A stretch of DNA of 64,000 nucleotides from Glossina fuscipes (lineage: Eukaryota > Arthropoda > Insecta > Diptera > Glossinidae). The stretch is taken from assembly GCF_014805625.2 (NCBI RefSeq), contig NW_023998433.1, positions 838,420 through 902,419 of the forward strand, read 5' to 3'. A program made the position numbers and the translations under genes. The notes beneath the pieces were generated by a model, which saw only the letters and a list, made by a program, of their open reading frames with translations, was not told where the DNA came from and made no database searches. The stretch's first letter is position 1; every line of letters starts with the position of its first letter. Positions 23,111 to 36,072 of the stretch are shown here, in pieces.

Positions 23111-24604
23111 TTAGTTTTTCGTTAATGGATTTGAAAGGACATTTTAACTTTAATATATATGACATTTGTAAGACACGTTACTCTGTGTTTTAGTTAAGAC
23201 ATATTTCCAATTCATTAGTTTGGCGATAACTAAAGAACATCCTGTTTGCCTTCAATATACGAATCAAAAGCGTTAAGACATAGAGAAACATTAGCTTTCG
23301 CATAATGCATGCGTTCTTCGACATATAAACAAGGTGATGGATGTACACACGTGTAACTGTTTGTCTTTTTCATAAATTTTCTGTTAACTACTTATATATG
23401 ACCAATTTTCCATATTATTAAGTGATGCACTGAATAAACGCATTGAAAGCAATAACATTGAAACGTCACTTAACAGGCCTACACGCAATCGCTTCATACA
23501 TGTACGTCTATGTGCGTGACTTTGGCTTTGTGTGTGTAAATATGAACGCATAGTACAATTATCCTAAAATGACATGCTATTACACAGTCATGAATTTTCA
23601 CATTGTTGCTGTTATTGTTAAATTTTAACATTTTTGGTTCTTATATGTAATCCAAGCTTTTGTCTGCCTGCCTATGTACTCGTATATACACAACGTCATA
23701 AAGCTACACATAAAATACTCTTTTCTCCTGTCTATCCTTCTCTCTCTCTCTTTCTTTAAGTTTTTACTTTTGCCTTTCGCATCTTTATTACTTCTTCTCA
23801 GTTCTCACATCCCGTCGCATTGTAATGTCGTTTTACATATCCTTTTGCATTTAGGAATATATGTTTACGTATATAATTACATATATATATACATCGAGAC
23901 TAATCTACATTTTGCGGTATTTTCATCATTCACACGCAAACGTCATTTATCTTATGTTGTTCTTTATTCTCGCCAAAATGTGAGAAAAAAAGGTAAAATG
24001 AATAAAAAATGTACTCATGCGCTTTACCTTCATTAAGAGAGTTTTTTCACTATCAAACTGACTGTTCGTGCTCTTTGTCGCTCTTTTTTCCCACAACAAA
24101 CCTCTTGTGCTATAATTTCAGAGCCAAGTTATGAGCTTGCTATAATAGCATATATTTTGCTCTGGCAAAAGTGGTCTAAGCGACTTTTCTTTTTGCCGGA
24201 AAACCGTCTTTATCTCATTTATTTCAGTTTCTTTTTTAGTTTTGCTTCTCTAATATTTTATTTTCATTATAATTTTTTTTTTTTTTTTTTTTTTTTTGCG
24301 TGGTGGTAATTGGATTCTTTGCCTCTTATATCAAAGTATATTAATTTTTATACCATTTACTTGCTGTTGTGCTGGTGTGGCTATTGTGGCGTTGTAATAC
24401 TACAGTGATAGACAACTGGTTTGCTTTGTGTACGCATCACCGGAAAGTATATTATTTCTATCATTTCCTGAGTAAAATAGCCACAGCCATTCCCTAGTCT
24501 CTTGCTTCAGCTTATCATTCCTTTAATATCACCTTAATGAATAAAAAGCTAAAAATTATATGACTTTATATGCTGCGTACATATATCGAAAACGTATTGG
24601 TTTG
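23111..24604. other. Non-coding DNA
   Basis: T-rich, with a pure T tract at about 24272-24297. The open frame across 23674-24036 is pyrimidine-rich simple sequence and not gene-like. Confidence 0.5.
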
Positions 24605-24915
24605 TATACCCATTGCCGTAGGATGAGACATGTGTTTATTTCTCCAAAATGTTTGCAACACCCAAAAGGAGGCTTCGGATAACCCATAACGTATACGTTG
24701 ATTAGCAACAAATCGCCAATTGATTTAAACATATTCGTTTGCTCATCTTTGTAATGTTTGTACCTATCGGCTTTGAATTTAGCAGAAACATTGGAAGTTT
24801 TATGCGCGCACTTGTTGATATTGAAAATGAAGGGACACGCCTACAGTACTACATAAAGTTAGAACATCTCTATTGTCGGAATTTTTTTTTTTTTTTTTGC
24901 TTATTACTCGTAAAT
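24605..24915 (+). repeat. Dispersed fly repeat, copy D (5' half)
   Basis: Starts GTATACCCATTGCCG. It carries GTTTGCAACACCCAAAAGGA, GGCTTCGGATAACCCATAACG and a degenerate core (GTATACGTTGATTAGC). It ends in the TTACTCGTAAA box that closes the first half of the copy at 6807-7640. The second half is missing. Confidence 0.7.
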
Positions 24916-26529
24916 TACAAGAGACGCACGATGGAAACCTTCCCGAAGATTCTAGAAAATTCGACGAAATCAGTCACATACACCCGATATTATGGATCGT
25001 AAAAGTTGCGTTTTATCATTTTCGTTTACTTTTTTGCAATCTTCGTGAGGATAAAGGTAGTGGCGCTAAAAGGTTCAGTGAAGTGATAAAATTGTAAAAA
25101 ATTTAATATATTGAAATTTATTGCTTTCATTGTTCTGCCAATGCCTGTCCGATCAAAGGCAAGGGCTAGGGAACTGCACCGTCAATTACAGGTATCCCAG
25201 CGGAACAGTAATAAGAATATTCTTTAAAAAATGAATACGCTACTCTTCTACTGCGAAAGTTGAATTAATTTAGTCGCGGCATATATATAATTTTTATAAC
25301 GAAAAGAATAACAATAACAAATAAATAAAATCATTAGAAAATGGCAATGTTAAATATTTTAGTGCATTAAGGTAATCAAAAAAAAAAAAAAAAAAAATAC
25401 GCGGAAGGAAAAATGTAAATCAACATGTTCGTATTTTGCAATTACAAATTTTGCTCCTTTTTACCGTGATCTAAATAATGTAGCTTGCGAAATTATGCTG
25501 ATAAGTACATTTAACAATGAATTCGATTTTTAACTATTGTTTTTTTAAAGAAAAATGTATGTACACTACAAAATGAATCTGCAGAGAATTTTTAAGAAAT
25601 GAAATTGTTAAAATGACAAAATGATGCTTTGTCTGCCGACATCAACAGAGGAAAGGTTTACAACAATTCACCGAAAAAGGGATTAACGCAAAAATTTAAT
25701 AACGAAGTTTGATATTAGTAGGGTACTTGTGAAAGGGTATATAAGTAAAATATTTGCGAAAGGCAAAGCTATTCAAGTCAAGAAAGTTAAATCGTGATAT
25801 TCAATGAATAAAACGACAAACAGATATAAAGGTGCTCTTGTAACTAATTTATTTGCAAATAGATCTTCCAAAAACTGTAGAGGAGACCTGCGTTATCCTA
25901 AAAATCGCAATTCAGGGGTATAAACTTAGTCCCAAAGGTATTTGGAAAAAACCGCAAGGACGTATATTCTAAATGTCGAGAGCAATTAGAAATTTTCAAT
26001 GTAAGCATAAGGGAATATCGAAATCTGTGATATAAACTTTGCCTTTCTTGCATGTTTTTCTATCTTTTTTTTCGCATTAATTGGTATTCCTCTGATAGTT
26101 TTTGCTCCTTCACTTTTGCCTGCTTGTTTGCAGTTATAATTTTTGTCTCTTCGTTTTATTTTTTGTTTTTTGCTTCAAAAACCAAACCTAAAACAAGTTT
26201 TCCGAAATGTAGAAAAGAGCAGCCAAAAGATATGTTACATCTCGAGTTAATGCGGTTTTAGGTGTTAAGTGTTCTTCCTTTTTCATGTGCGCGCATTTGT
26301 TTCGTTTTCATGAAATGCAAAACTGTTTCTTTCGATTTATCTGCAAAGTTAATATTATGAATTTTCAAAATTCGTTATTATTTTTCTTAAAAGTATGCAT
26401 TAAAAATATTCAAACAGTTGTACCAAAATGTATACTTTGTTTTCGAAAGCTTTTCTTAATCGAATAATCTCCTTTAAGCAGTTAGCTGCGTCATTTATTT
26501 TTTAAAAGTCTTCTTCTATACCCACATTA
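24916..26529. other. Non-coding DNA, nothing recognised
   Basis: A/T-rich with a poly-A at 25379-25397. No convincing frame or repeat. Confidence 0.45.
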
Positions 26530-26745
26530 TATAATACATAAGTAGCCGAGTAGCTGCGAATCGCGTCTATGTTCATGAGTTCAAACATTGAATTTTACTT
26601 TGGTCGTACATGCAGTGAATGTTGTTCAGTCGGTAAAAGCATAACATTTATCAATCGAGCGCAAACCCACCCAATCCCTTTTTCCTTCGTCATACCAAAC
26701 GCGGTGTTATGCTTATATACACGGTATCTCCATAGGGGCCTGTAG
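26530..26745 (+). repeat. tRNA-derived SINE-like copy
   Basis: The A-box-like AGCCGAGTAGC (about 26544) and B-box-like GAGTTCAAAC (about 26577) are spaced as in a tRNA. They are followed by TTTTACTTTGGTCGT and CAGTCGGTAAAAGCATAACA, also found in the fragment at 3410-3560, and the unit ends in a poly-A run at about 26745. A head resembling class II tRNA plus a shared body and A-rich tail is SINE architecture. Confidence 0.55.
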
Positions 26746-28033
26746 CAAAAAAAAAATTAAGAATAAAGTACATTCCATGCAATTATGTTATAAATACGGC
26801 CAGCATTGGTACTATGACAAGAATGAATCAAATAAAACCAATTTTTGCGCATTGCGGTCATTAAATCTAGCCTAATTTCATCAATAACGCGTTCAATATT
26901 CGCTTTTAATGATCGATGAATAAAATCTGGATTATGACTAATAATCGACGCATTGATATAAACTCACAGTGCAAACGTGTTAAATCATCATCGTCCTCAT
27001 AAGAAGCCCTCACTACTCACGTGGCGACGTCTTTCTAAAATCAAATACTCAGGTTAATATTTTGCAATTCAGGCAAAAAAGTACTGGTTAATATCGGTTC
27101 TCAATTCACGGTACCAGGAGGGTGACTAAAAACTACCCCGCGCTATCACTCTTGCGCAATGTAGAAGTGCCTCGTGAACAATCTGTGCATTGTCCTTACA
27201 CCAAAACCGACAATTTTTCTTATTCGCTCATTTCTAGACAAGAAAGTGAAAGTACCATTAGAGTTTAAAAATTTTGGATATGTATTCCTTGCCGTGCTAA
27301 AATTGCATAGCGTACCGAACGTAACTAAGAAAGGTGGATTGATATCTAAAATATGGCCGCAATATCAAGAAGGCATCACAAGACGCATCATTCCATATTG
27401 AAAAGGCGTTTACATTCCCATTGGCAGTTACTTATTAATCAAATAGTCATAAGGCCATGCGCCATGTTTAACAAATGCTTTTAGCGCATAAAAATACAGG
27501 TTCTCTTTAAGAAGCATAAAAAAATTAAGTTTGACGAATTTTGCTTTTATTTTAAAGATAATTTCTTAACATCAATTTTTTTTAAATAAGTTCTGGCACA
27601 CATTGCAGTAAAATTACATTGTATGAACCGGATTCAATCTTAAATCAATTTTCATTGGGACCCTATTTCGTTAATAACACCAGTTACGTTGGGGTAATAT
27701 ATAGCTTTAAAAGCGGCATACGTTTGCTGATTTATCTCAAAAAGAGTAATCCCTTGATATAGAACATCTTTGAAGATTTTCTCAAATATATATTACATAT
27801 AATATTTGTCCCGTTAAACTCAAATTTTAATCTCTCTCGCCGCCCATGCTTACTTCTTGTGCTTGTGCCCATTTAAATGTTAAAACAAAACAGACCAGAA
27901 CTGGCTGTTCTGCTTTAAAAAAGTTCTGTAAAAGTTCTGTAATTAAGGCCATCGAAGTATCTCATAAAGCATATACAAATTCTACCAACTAGCAGGAGAA
28001 GCAAAAAAAAAAAAAATCGGTCTGTCTATGTAT
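26746..28033. other. Non-coding DNA, nothing recognised
   Basis: Contains a somewhat less AT-rich patch (27000-27410) with a short open frame of unknown nature. Confidence 0.45.
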
Positions 28034-28565
28034 TTATTCAAACTGTGATTGCGATTTCTTAGAAGAATAGAACTTCCTCTTATATTTCCTCCTATCACTC
28101 TCAAAAAATTCGAAAAACTCGAAGATTGACAAAATATGTCTATGGATCGACTGAAAATTAAAGGAGATCTGGTAAGCTTTGCTTGGAAAAAAGTTTTCGC
28201 TTGATGTAAAATTGTTCTCTAGTAATGTCGCCAAGTTCCAGTTCAAGTTCCAAAATCCGCTAAATCCATGAAAAAGGTTGTCCGCACTTTTAATATGTAA
28301 TTGCTCTGAGATGCTGTCAAATTGTCTAAAAATATGGTTTAATATATCGTATGTCAATACAGCGGCTTGGAAAAAAAGTATTAACGTTTTCATCGCAATT
28401 GTTTCAGCGATTGGTTGAAAGAGCAAACTGGCCGTCTTCCTCATTAAACTTTGGAGAATATACGGTGCCATTTGATAAAACACGTTGACGCTAAAGACTA
28501 CAGGGTTAATTTCGAGCCTTTCTGTATGCACCGCGGTGGTGGCGACAAAAAATGCTCGATTACCA
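28034..28565 (-). CDS. Unrecognised open frame, possible terminal exon
   Basis: This is the longest gap-free open frame in the window, about 177 codons to a TAA at 28034-28036. It has no upstream ATG; the first internal methionine is in YQMAPY. Its upstream edge is a good acceptor, a pyrimidine-rich run ending TTTCTTTGGTAG at 28566, so it could be a last coding exon. The frame avoids long homopolymers. It has hydrophobic helices (e.g. TLILFFQAAVLTYDIL) and a basic C-terminus (RRKYKRKFYSSKKSQSQFE). I recognise no domain. It may be a fast-evolving host gene, a decayed mobile-element frame or chance. Confidence 0.3.
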
Positions 28566-31500
28566 CTACCAAAGAAATTGAGAAATAGATGGATGTACTA
28601 TATATATAAAAATGGGATGTAATGTATATTTACAGAACCCTCCTTGAGTTACAATGAATCGGTTCAATTTAGATGAGAGTTTACTCTTGTTTTCTTTTTC
28701 TTTATTAAAGTTGCATTTTCTTAGTTTGTTCTTATTTTTTCATTTTTTATTTCACAGTCTTTTCTTCAGCATACAAAACCTTTTTGTAAACAAATTTTTA
28801 CGACTTTACTGCTTACAATTACTTCTTCAGTGCTGTACTCAGCTGCAAGACCGTAAAATTTCTCAAAATCTTCTTTAGAAAGAATTATGATGAACGTCGT
28901 TTGTTGCCAATTGTTAACATTTTCAAGTGGTTGCTGGTTGTATTGTGTTGTGTTGCAGATTGATTTTTCAGTATTTTAGTTTTTATATTTACTTGCCTGT
29001 ATTTACGCACGCATTGATGCTCGTGTATGTGCATAAGCAAGGTTAAGTTCACTTAAAGTTTTAGTTAAAAGTTTTATACACATTCTGTGTACAAATTTGT
29101 TCAGGAAATTTTTAAGTACCACTTTTTTGCTTCCCTGTGGATGTCATTAGGAAAAAAAAAACAATTTTCTATTCTATTGATTGGTTGCCTGCAATGAATT
29201 ATTGTTCTATTAATATAATAATTTAGTTGCACAAGATTTTCATAAAGTTTTGACTTCAATTTTCTTTGCCATGTAATTTCCTACTTTTGCAATTGATTCT
29301 ACAGAGAGAGATACATGCACATAACTCTTACCCCAATGACGATATGTAAATCTGATGACATATGTAAATAATAGTAACTCCCGAATTTAGCCACTCAGAG
29401 AATGACCTCTATATATGTGAGCATGGAGGTGATCACTAAAGATTATAGGAAGAGGGAGATGAAGAAAACGAGTGGTGCTTACAAGTATTGTACTTGAAAA
29501 CGGAGACATTAGGTGCGGCGGGAAAGAACGCTGCTGCTAGGTTGCTACAAAGCCGGGCAGTACGGTTAAAGAACGACGAGTCTTGTCGTAAATGTAGATA
29601 ACTGTAGAACGAAAAAATTCAAACGCTAAAAAAGTCGTGTATTTTTGTTGAAAACCTTTGTTGGTGGATAAATCTGTTTTAGCTTGCTCTGGATTTAGGT
29701 ATACATTATCGAAATACGGTTCATTATTTTTCTCTTTTATTTTTTTGCGAAATTTTATATAGCTATGCTTAAGGCCTTAAACACAATGAAACGTGATTGC
29801 GTTAGTGTGGCAATTTTATTGTGTGTGTTCTCATTACTTCCAATATATTGAACGTTAATTCCCCCGCTTAAAAACCCAATCTCACTTCATTCTGTTTAAG
29901 TCGTAAGGTATAATATTATTCTTATGCTTACGGAGGATTTATTTAGTTATTGTTTTTTTTTTTTTTCATATATATTCGAAATAAATAGAGAGACTTACTC
30001 ACATTTGAGCTTGTACTCAAACTAAGTGCAAGTTTTAAAACACATAAACGATGCATTTTCAAATATGTGCTCTCGAGAAACAACACTTCTTCTCTATGAT
30101 CGTACTTGCCGTGTATTGCTATAAGTGGAACAGTAGGTAGAAAATGTTTTAAAAACATTATTCAAAAACTAATGCGCATTCTAAAACTTTGGATTGATTT
30201 GAATTTTTTTTTTTTTGATTTAAATCGCTTGCGAATAGGTCATAGAATCGAGAAAATTTCGATTATTTAAAAAATACCACTTTACTCACTTCCAGGTGAA
30301 GAAATTTATTTTCAACTACGGCCACTTGGTACGGCAAACTAAAAAGCATTTCAAGTCTGAAAATTGATTTTGAAAAAATGTTTGTTTTATTTTTAATTGG
30401 CGATGCCTTCACTGTACAATTGCTTTAATGGATTTGACCATTGTTTGTTCGAAGTTATTTAGTGGCCTTAAGTACCTAATCGGAAAATCGAGTTTTTAAA
30501 CCATTTAAGACTTGCTCTCATTCACAGTCATCTTTTAACATCATTTTGGTTCTTGTGGAAAGTGTTACTCCCACCCACATATTGATACCGTTAAATGAAT
30601 TGTTTTTTACCAACTTAAAATTTATAGCCGATGATAAAAGAGAATATTGAGCATAATTAATTTCCCTATAGTGTAGTGCTGGCCATGATTTTGAAAAGAA
30701 AGTGAAGGTGTTTCAATATCTTTTACTCAAAAATGCAATTTTTTTTACAAAGGATATATTCAGAAGGGACTTTGCATAGAGATAGGCGTGATTAATTGGA
30801 AATCTAATACATAAAGCATTTAGATTTAACTCAATAACAAAGTTTGCGAATGCGTAATGGCGACTATTGTGATCAGAAATAACTAACCTAACAACATTGG
30901 TTGGTTATTCATTCGAGATTATGGACTTGTGCGTCGATTTACTGTTTAATGAAAGTAGAATTTAAGATTTTGGTATTGTGGTACCTCTCGTTAATAAAAG
31001 ATTTAATAACTAACTTACTGTCAAGAAAGTGTCGGAAGTGTTGCTATCAAATAAAATATATTTTTTCTTTGCTAATAAAACAGCAGCAGTAATGTAATAA
31101 CAATCCCGATAGCCATAAATGAGGTAGTTTGCTGAAAATATCTGTCTACGACAGTTTTGCTCGACCTTACTTTACAGTTTTGGCGTCGGATAAAAAAACA
31201 AACAATAAGAGTTTTGATCATTCGTTTTGTCCAACGAAGCACAAAGACCATAAGCGATTCCATGAAAAATAAGAAATAAAAAAAGCGCCTTTGGTTATGA
31301 TTAAACTTCAAAACAATTAAGAAATGAGATCGAAAGTCTCGCATAAAAAATCAAAGAAATTTTTTTTGCAAATTCCTCGTTAAGTCTAACGGAGAGAGCT
31401 AAAGATATTTGCATATCTCAGCGATGGTTGATGTTTTCAATATGAAAAATCCTGCCGTGAATATGTGTTGCGAACTCAATTTTTTTCAACGTTAGACAGA

Positions 31501-32069
31501 AATTTCGATAGGTTTTCCAATGAAATTGTAATACGTAAGACAGTCTCATTCAACCAATATCGAAGAAATAGTAACCTTAAGGTGATTACGTTAAACTTGT
31601 CTACGATGGAACCAAAGAGTGCCGAAAGTCAAATTAATACGACTTTCAGTTAAAATTTATATTCTAAATCTAGTTAGAGAGTGGTTAATTGAGATATGTC
31701 TTAACCCAATTATACAGAGTTCACTTATTTTTAATTGCTCAGGCAGCTGTTGAGCAAATGTTTATATAAACTTAAAAAGAAAAAAAAAAACAAACATAAG
31801 CGAAAATGTTGCGAAAAAAAAAATAAATAAAATTTACACAGGCCTAGCGATGCAACTTTTTTGTTTTTTATAAATCTAAAATATTTTTTAATACTTAAAA
31901 GTGCGCAGTCTTCAATTTTAATGCTTTAACCTCGTGAACCTTGTAAACATTAAATGCCTATTTAGAATACTTTAGTAAAAATCCAAGAAAACAATTTTAC
32001 TGCCATTAAGTACACTGTTCATACAAAAAAATATCAATAAAGAAACGCGCACCTGTGGTGCTGACGATA
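28566..32069. other. Non-coding DNA, nothing recognised
   Basis: Includes a less AT-rich patch at 29490-29590 and an acceptor-like CTTCCAG at 30295 followed by 23 open codons. Neither has enough support to annotate. Confidence 0.45.
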
Positions 32070-32990
32070 AGATAAGTATAAAACAACATTCGGTTGCGAT
32101 CGAATCTTGTACACCCATCACTGCTATCCTTTGAAAGTTTAAGAAAAAAAAAAAGGATATATATAAATTTGCCTAGTCCATAATATTGGGAGAGCGTGAC
32201 TAATTTTTTCTATCTTGATAGAATAATTTTGTGGAAACTTATGTAGCGTATACTTTGTAGCCTATGCTATTAGTTGTATAAATGTTTGAAAGTTGTCGGC
32301 TTATTCTTTAACGTTTTTGGGTCATTTTCAAACCCCTTTTTGAAAATTGGTAGGCGATATCTCCTTCTTTAAAAACGGGAAAAGTGGGCACACGAACAGA
32401 TAGACGGACTAAAAGGCGGACAGATTGACAGACGAACGGACGGGCATGCTTAGGTGCATTCCAAATTTGAAACTGGCCAAGAATTTATGTACATTATGGG
32501 ATTTTTGAAGTTTGATTCTGCGCGTTATGATGGTATTGAAAGAAAACTTAAATTTTGATATACTATAGGCGTAGTCAACTTTTTCCATTTTCGTACAGCC
32601 ACTACAGCATCGCCCATAGAAAATATTGTCAAATTGTTATAAATTTATCTCTCGCTCAATTTTATGAATAATTAAAAAAAATCCAAATTTTTTACTCCTT
32701 ATGAAAAACAAAGGTGTTTTCACTTGACGTCGGACTGTAGGCGTATCCTTCGATCATTTTCAATATCAACAAGTATATAAGAACTTGCAATGTTTCTCCC
32801 AAATTTGAAATCGGCCAGAAGAATGTTGACAAGAGATATGACATAGACGGACCGATAGACGTAACTTGCCTCCGGATTTGATACAAATCAGGAATCTACC
32901 TACTTTATCTCTCTCTAACGTCCCTGAGGTTTTCTTCTGGATATTACTAACGTTTTGATAAAATGAATATATTCCTATATATGGGTAATG
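32070..32990 (-). repeat. Dispersed fly repeat, near-complete minus-strand copy
   Basis: Read on the minus strand from 32990 it gives ATTACCCATATATAGG, then ATATCCAGAAGAAAACC, then GATCGAAGGATACGCCTACA. Next comes the second-half start CATAACGCGCAGAATC (about 32520) with CAGTTTCAAATTTGGAATGC and CCGTCCGTTCGTCTGTC. The copy ends GCAGTGATGGGTGTACAAGA with the palindrome-like TTCGATCGCAACCGAA. The order equals that of 6807-7640 over the whole length, which establishes the full-length unit. Confidence 0.82.
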
Positions 32991-34087
32991 AATACAGAAA
33001 TAATGTCGCCAGCAAAAGACGGAAAACAAAAGCAAGCTAAGAAATAAGTAAATAAATAAAGTAAACAAATTTTTCAAGTATACTGCACTTTATCAGTTCA
33101 ATATTAACAGATATTAAAAAGAAAAAAAAAAAAAAACAATTGTACAGAACTTTAATAATTATTTAAAGCAAAGCAAGAGAAAGCATTAAATCTGTTGCCA
33201 TTAAGCACTTATAGAAACACTTAAAACGTTCACGACATACAATGATATCCCATTGATTTCACTTTGCCTTCTTTCTTTTCTCAATTCATTTGCGTCGTTG
33301 TTACTAATACTTACATCGGCTACAGAATATTATAACCTCTTAAACGACAGAGGTTTAAAGTTAAGTTGTTTTCAGTTTCATCATCAGAGCTGAGTTAAAA
33401 TCTCAACCGTTCTTCGCTTGGCACAGAGTGTTTCTTTGTTTTTACTTTACGCTGCTGCTCTTATGTCTTGCTCCGGTTGATTAAAAAGCTTACGTTTACT
33501 GAAATCAAATCAAGCGCTGCCCTCTAAGAAAGTAAATTTTATTACTATGCTTGATTTAACTTTTTTCTCTTCTCTTCTTTTCTTATCAAACTGTCAAAAT
33601 AAAGGCAAACAGGGTTATGGCCGAACCTTTAAATGCCTGCCATTAGCTTGCGTAGAAGGATTGATCGAGCGATTGATAAAGCAAAAATTTATTTAATCAT
33701 ATATCGTATTATACACATCGTATACGTTTCTAATCTTGTTTTTATACATTTTAGCGGCGCCGTACTAATAATTACATACATACATACTTACCTCTTTTAA
33801 GGACAACTGTAAAAATTATAGTCCATTTTTTGTTGTAGAGTAATCGTTCACCGCAGCGCACAAAACGCAAAAATAAACATAAATTTAATTTAATAAAGAA
33901 CAAAAGGCCACTCTTCTCAAAGCAAATAGCAATAAAATGTTAGAATAAAGTCTATGCCGACACTTGCAATTAATAATAACAAGTAAACACATCCGTCAAT
34001 AAGTCCCGGTGCAAATAAATATACTAGTTTTTTATTTTTGCAAAATTCGGCTCTGTTCATGCGCACAGCTTTCTTGAAAATTGATAC
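32991..34087. other. Non-coding DNA
   Basis: No gene recognised. A 15-base minus-strand microexon candidate at 33792-33806 is discussed under findings. Confidence 0.45.
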
Positions 34088-34330
34088 ATGCAGTTTAAGG
34101 CTAACACTTCTGTAACAATTCAATGCGATAAAATGGTGCTTCAGCTTCCTCGTTTTTGCCATCATTCGATGCAAACATTTCTACTTGAAGCAAGCTGTGG
34201 AGACATGCAAACGCATAATGATCGCTGGGGTGGAGATCCAAAGGGTGCACTGATTATGGCTGCTATTCAAACCTCAATTAATGCAATTTTACCATTGCAT
34301 AGATCCCGGGACTTATTGATCAAAGTTTGA
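34088..34330 (+). CDS. Unrecognised 80-codon open frame
   Basis: ATG-initiated, with an in-frame TGA just upstream, ending TGA at 34328-34330. It is less AT-rich than its surroundings. The C-terminal half (RWGGDPKGALIMAAIQTS, then LHRSRDLLIKV) has ordinary protein composition, but I recognise no family. It could be a fragment of a mobile-element frame or a small gene. The evidence is only frame openness and composition. Confidence 0.2.
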   Translation: MQFKANTSVTIQCDKMVLQLPRFCHHSMQTFLLEASCGDMQTHNDRWGGDPKGALIMAAIQTSINAILPLHRSRDLLIKV

Positions 34331-36034
34331 AATATCTACTTCTACGTACAAAGCTTGTAACGAAAATTAACTGCATTTGAAAAAAAAAATTGTATCATTT
34401 GTCAAAAGCTTTTTCAGAATTTAATCAGAAAAATATATTTAAATTACTTTAGTTTTTCTTGGTTACTGGGGCTATTTGTAAATGAGTGTTTTACATTGTT
34501 CGTTTTCAAACGTTATTTGCTGTATTAACGTAGGAATTTGTGCGCCTTGTTTTAACTTTTCATTTAAATTCTTCTAATCTCTCGACTGCCAGAAAAATAT
34601 AAATGGCTTAACACAATTAAATTGTTCCAGTAGATAACATAAACTATTTTTATTGCCATCATAAAGAGAGAGATAAAGATGAATTAAGAGAAAGAGAGAC
34701 AGAGGGAGGAAGGAAGTTCACTTAATGTCTTCCTTCAAGAAATGTTCTTTCCTTTTTTACTTATTCATAAACTTATGACTGCATTAACTTAACGAAAACC
34801 GAGAATCGAGCGGAGTCATAAATAACCTCCGATTTAGGTAGGGAAAATGCTTACTCATGTCTACCGACTATGACGTTTTACTATTAGCAGATTCTAAATT
34901 GAAGCAAATATTGATTAGAAATTTAGTAAAAATCTTTCTCTATACATCACTTACAACGGTGAATAAACGTTTGTCGTACCGGCCAATGTCCGCGCCATAC
35001 GGTGGATGCAACAGAACTTCCCAATCTAGCTGTCATAATTTTTGGTGATTCATTACAAAGTGTGTGTTCTCGCTTTGTCACTGTGTTCATATTTCTTTAA
35101 CTGCAAGCTATTTCGAACTCGCGATATTCAATTCCTCACAATCCCGATTAGTTTGTCGCCCAACATATGACATCAAACAAACTTAAGCAACAATAGTTAC
35201 GAAGAGTATCTAGTGTTTCCCCAAAGCTATTCGTGCAACTTTGTACTTTGAGAATTATCAGCGCCTGCGCATTTTTAATTTAAATTCCCTTTGTGCTTTG
35301 TTTTCCTTTAGATGCGGCCATCAGCCCATATCAGCTTCCAAATTATTTAAATTTGCGTTTCCACCGCCCACCAGGAACCACGAGGAAGTGAGAATAGGGC
35401 ATCGTCACTTTTGGAATCCGCACTTTGTGCGAGAGTCATAGCTATTCCCGCCAACGTTTGTTGCAATAAAACTCCGAACATCACTATTCTGATTTCATCC
35501 AAAATGCTGTAATTGTATTGGCGTCAGCCCTCTCCAGTGATAGTTTCGAGCCATGAAATGCGGTCGAAATTAACGATCATCATGTTTTCTTTTGCATTTT
35601 GAATAATTCACCTGCGCCTTGCTCGCAATTAAACAGGAAAAGTAGCGCTTCCCATAAGCTATTCTTTTTCCTTTGTTTATTTTTGGTAAGGGACTCGTAC
35701 TGCTTAATATTAAAAAAAAAAAAGAAAGAAAAACAAGGAAACAATGTTTGTAGTTAACCAAGATGAGTTATGTTGTAGAGTAAAGGCTTAAAAAAGTGCT
35801 TTCATAGAGAGAACTACAACCAGTAACAAGCTTATCCAATATGACATAGAACGCAATTACATCCTATTTTGAAAATGACATAAAACTGATTTAAACGTCC
35901 AACGAGCAAGTATTGACATAACACGTCGTACATTGATGTTTAATTAAAATATAATAAATTACATGAAAAATATTTATTAATTAATATTTTATTAAATTGT
36001 ATCTTTTATTTATTTTTCTTTTTTTTCATTTTAG
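34331..36034. other. Non-coding DNA
   Basis: No recognised gene. The last 35 bases before 36035 form a strong polypyrimidine tract ending CATTTTAG. Confidence 0.5.
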
Positions 36035-36072
36035 GTAAGTTTCATACATTCGACGTATTTTGCAAGTTAATG
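36035..36072 (+). other. Candidate microexon or recursive splice site
   Basis: A long pyrimidine tract (36001-36032) ends in AG and is followed immediately by GTAAGT. This juxtaposes a 3' and a 5' splice site, the zero-length-exon arrangement of fly recursive (ratchet) splicing. A second GTAAGT begins at 36073, after a 38-base segment ending TTAATG. Read from its third base the segment is open: KFHTFDVFCKLM. Its first two bases, GT, would complete a codon begun by a phase-1 upstream exon, such as the candidate ending at 15352. It is either a 38-base coding microexon or a ratchet point with an associated cryptic exon. Both would place the surrounding DNA in a plus-strand intron. Confidence 0.4.

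Noticed and set aside
30296..30370. CTTCCAG acceptor followed by 23 open codons (VKKFIFNYGHLVRQ..)
   Set aside because: Reasonable acceptor and coding-like codons, but too short, no donor or known homologue, and two frames are equally open.
35100..35160. Another minus-strand B-box-like GAGTTCGAAAT
   Set aside because: No acceptable A box at the right distance and no shared body with the other SINE-like copies.
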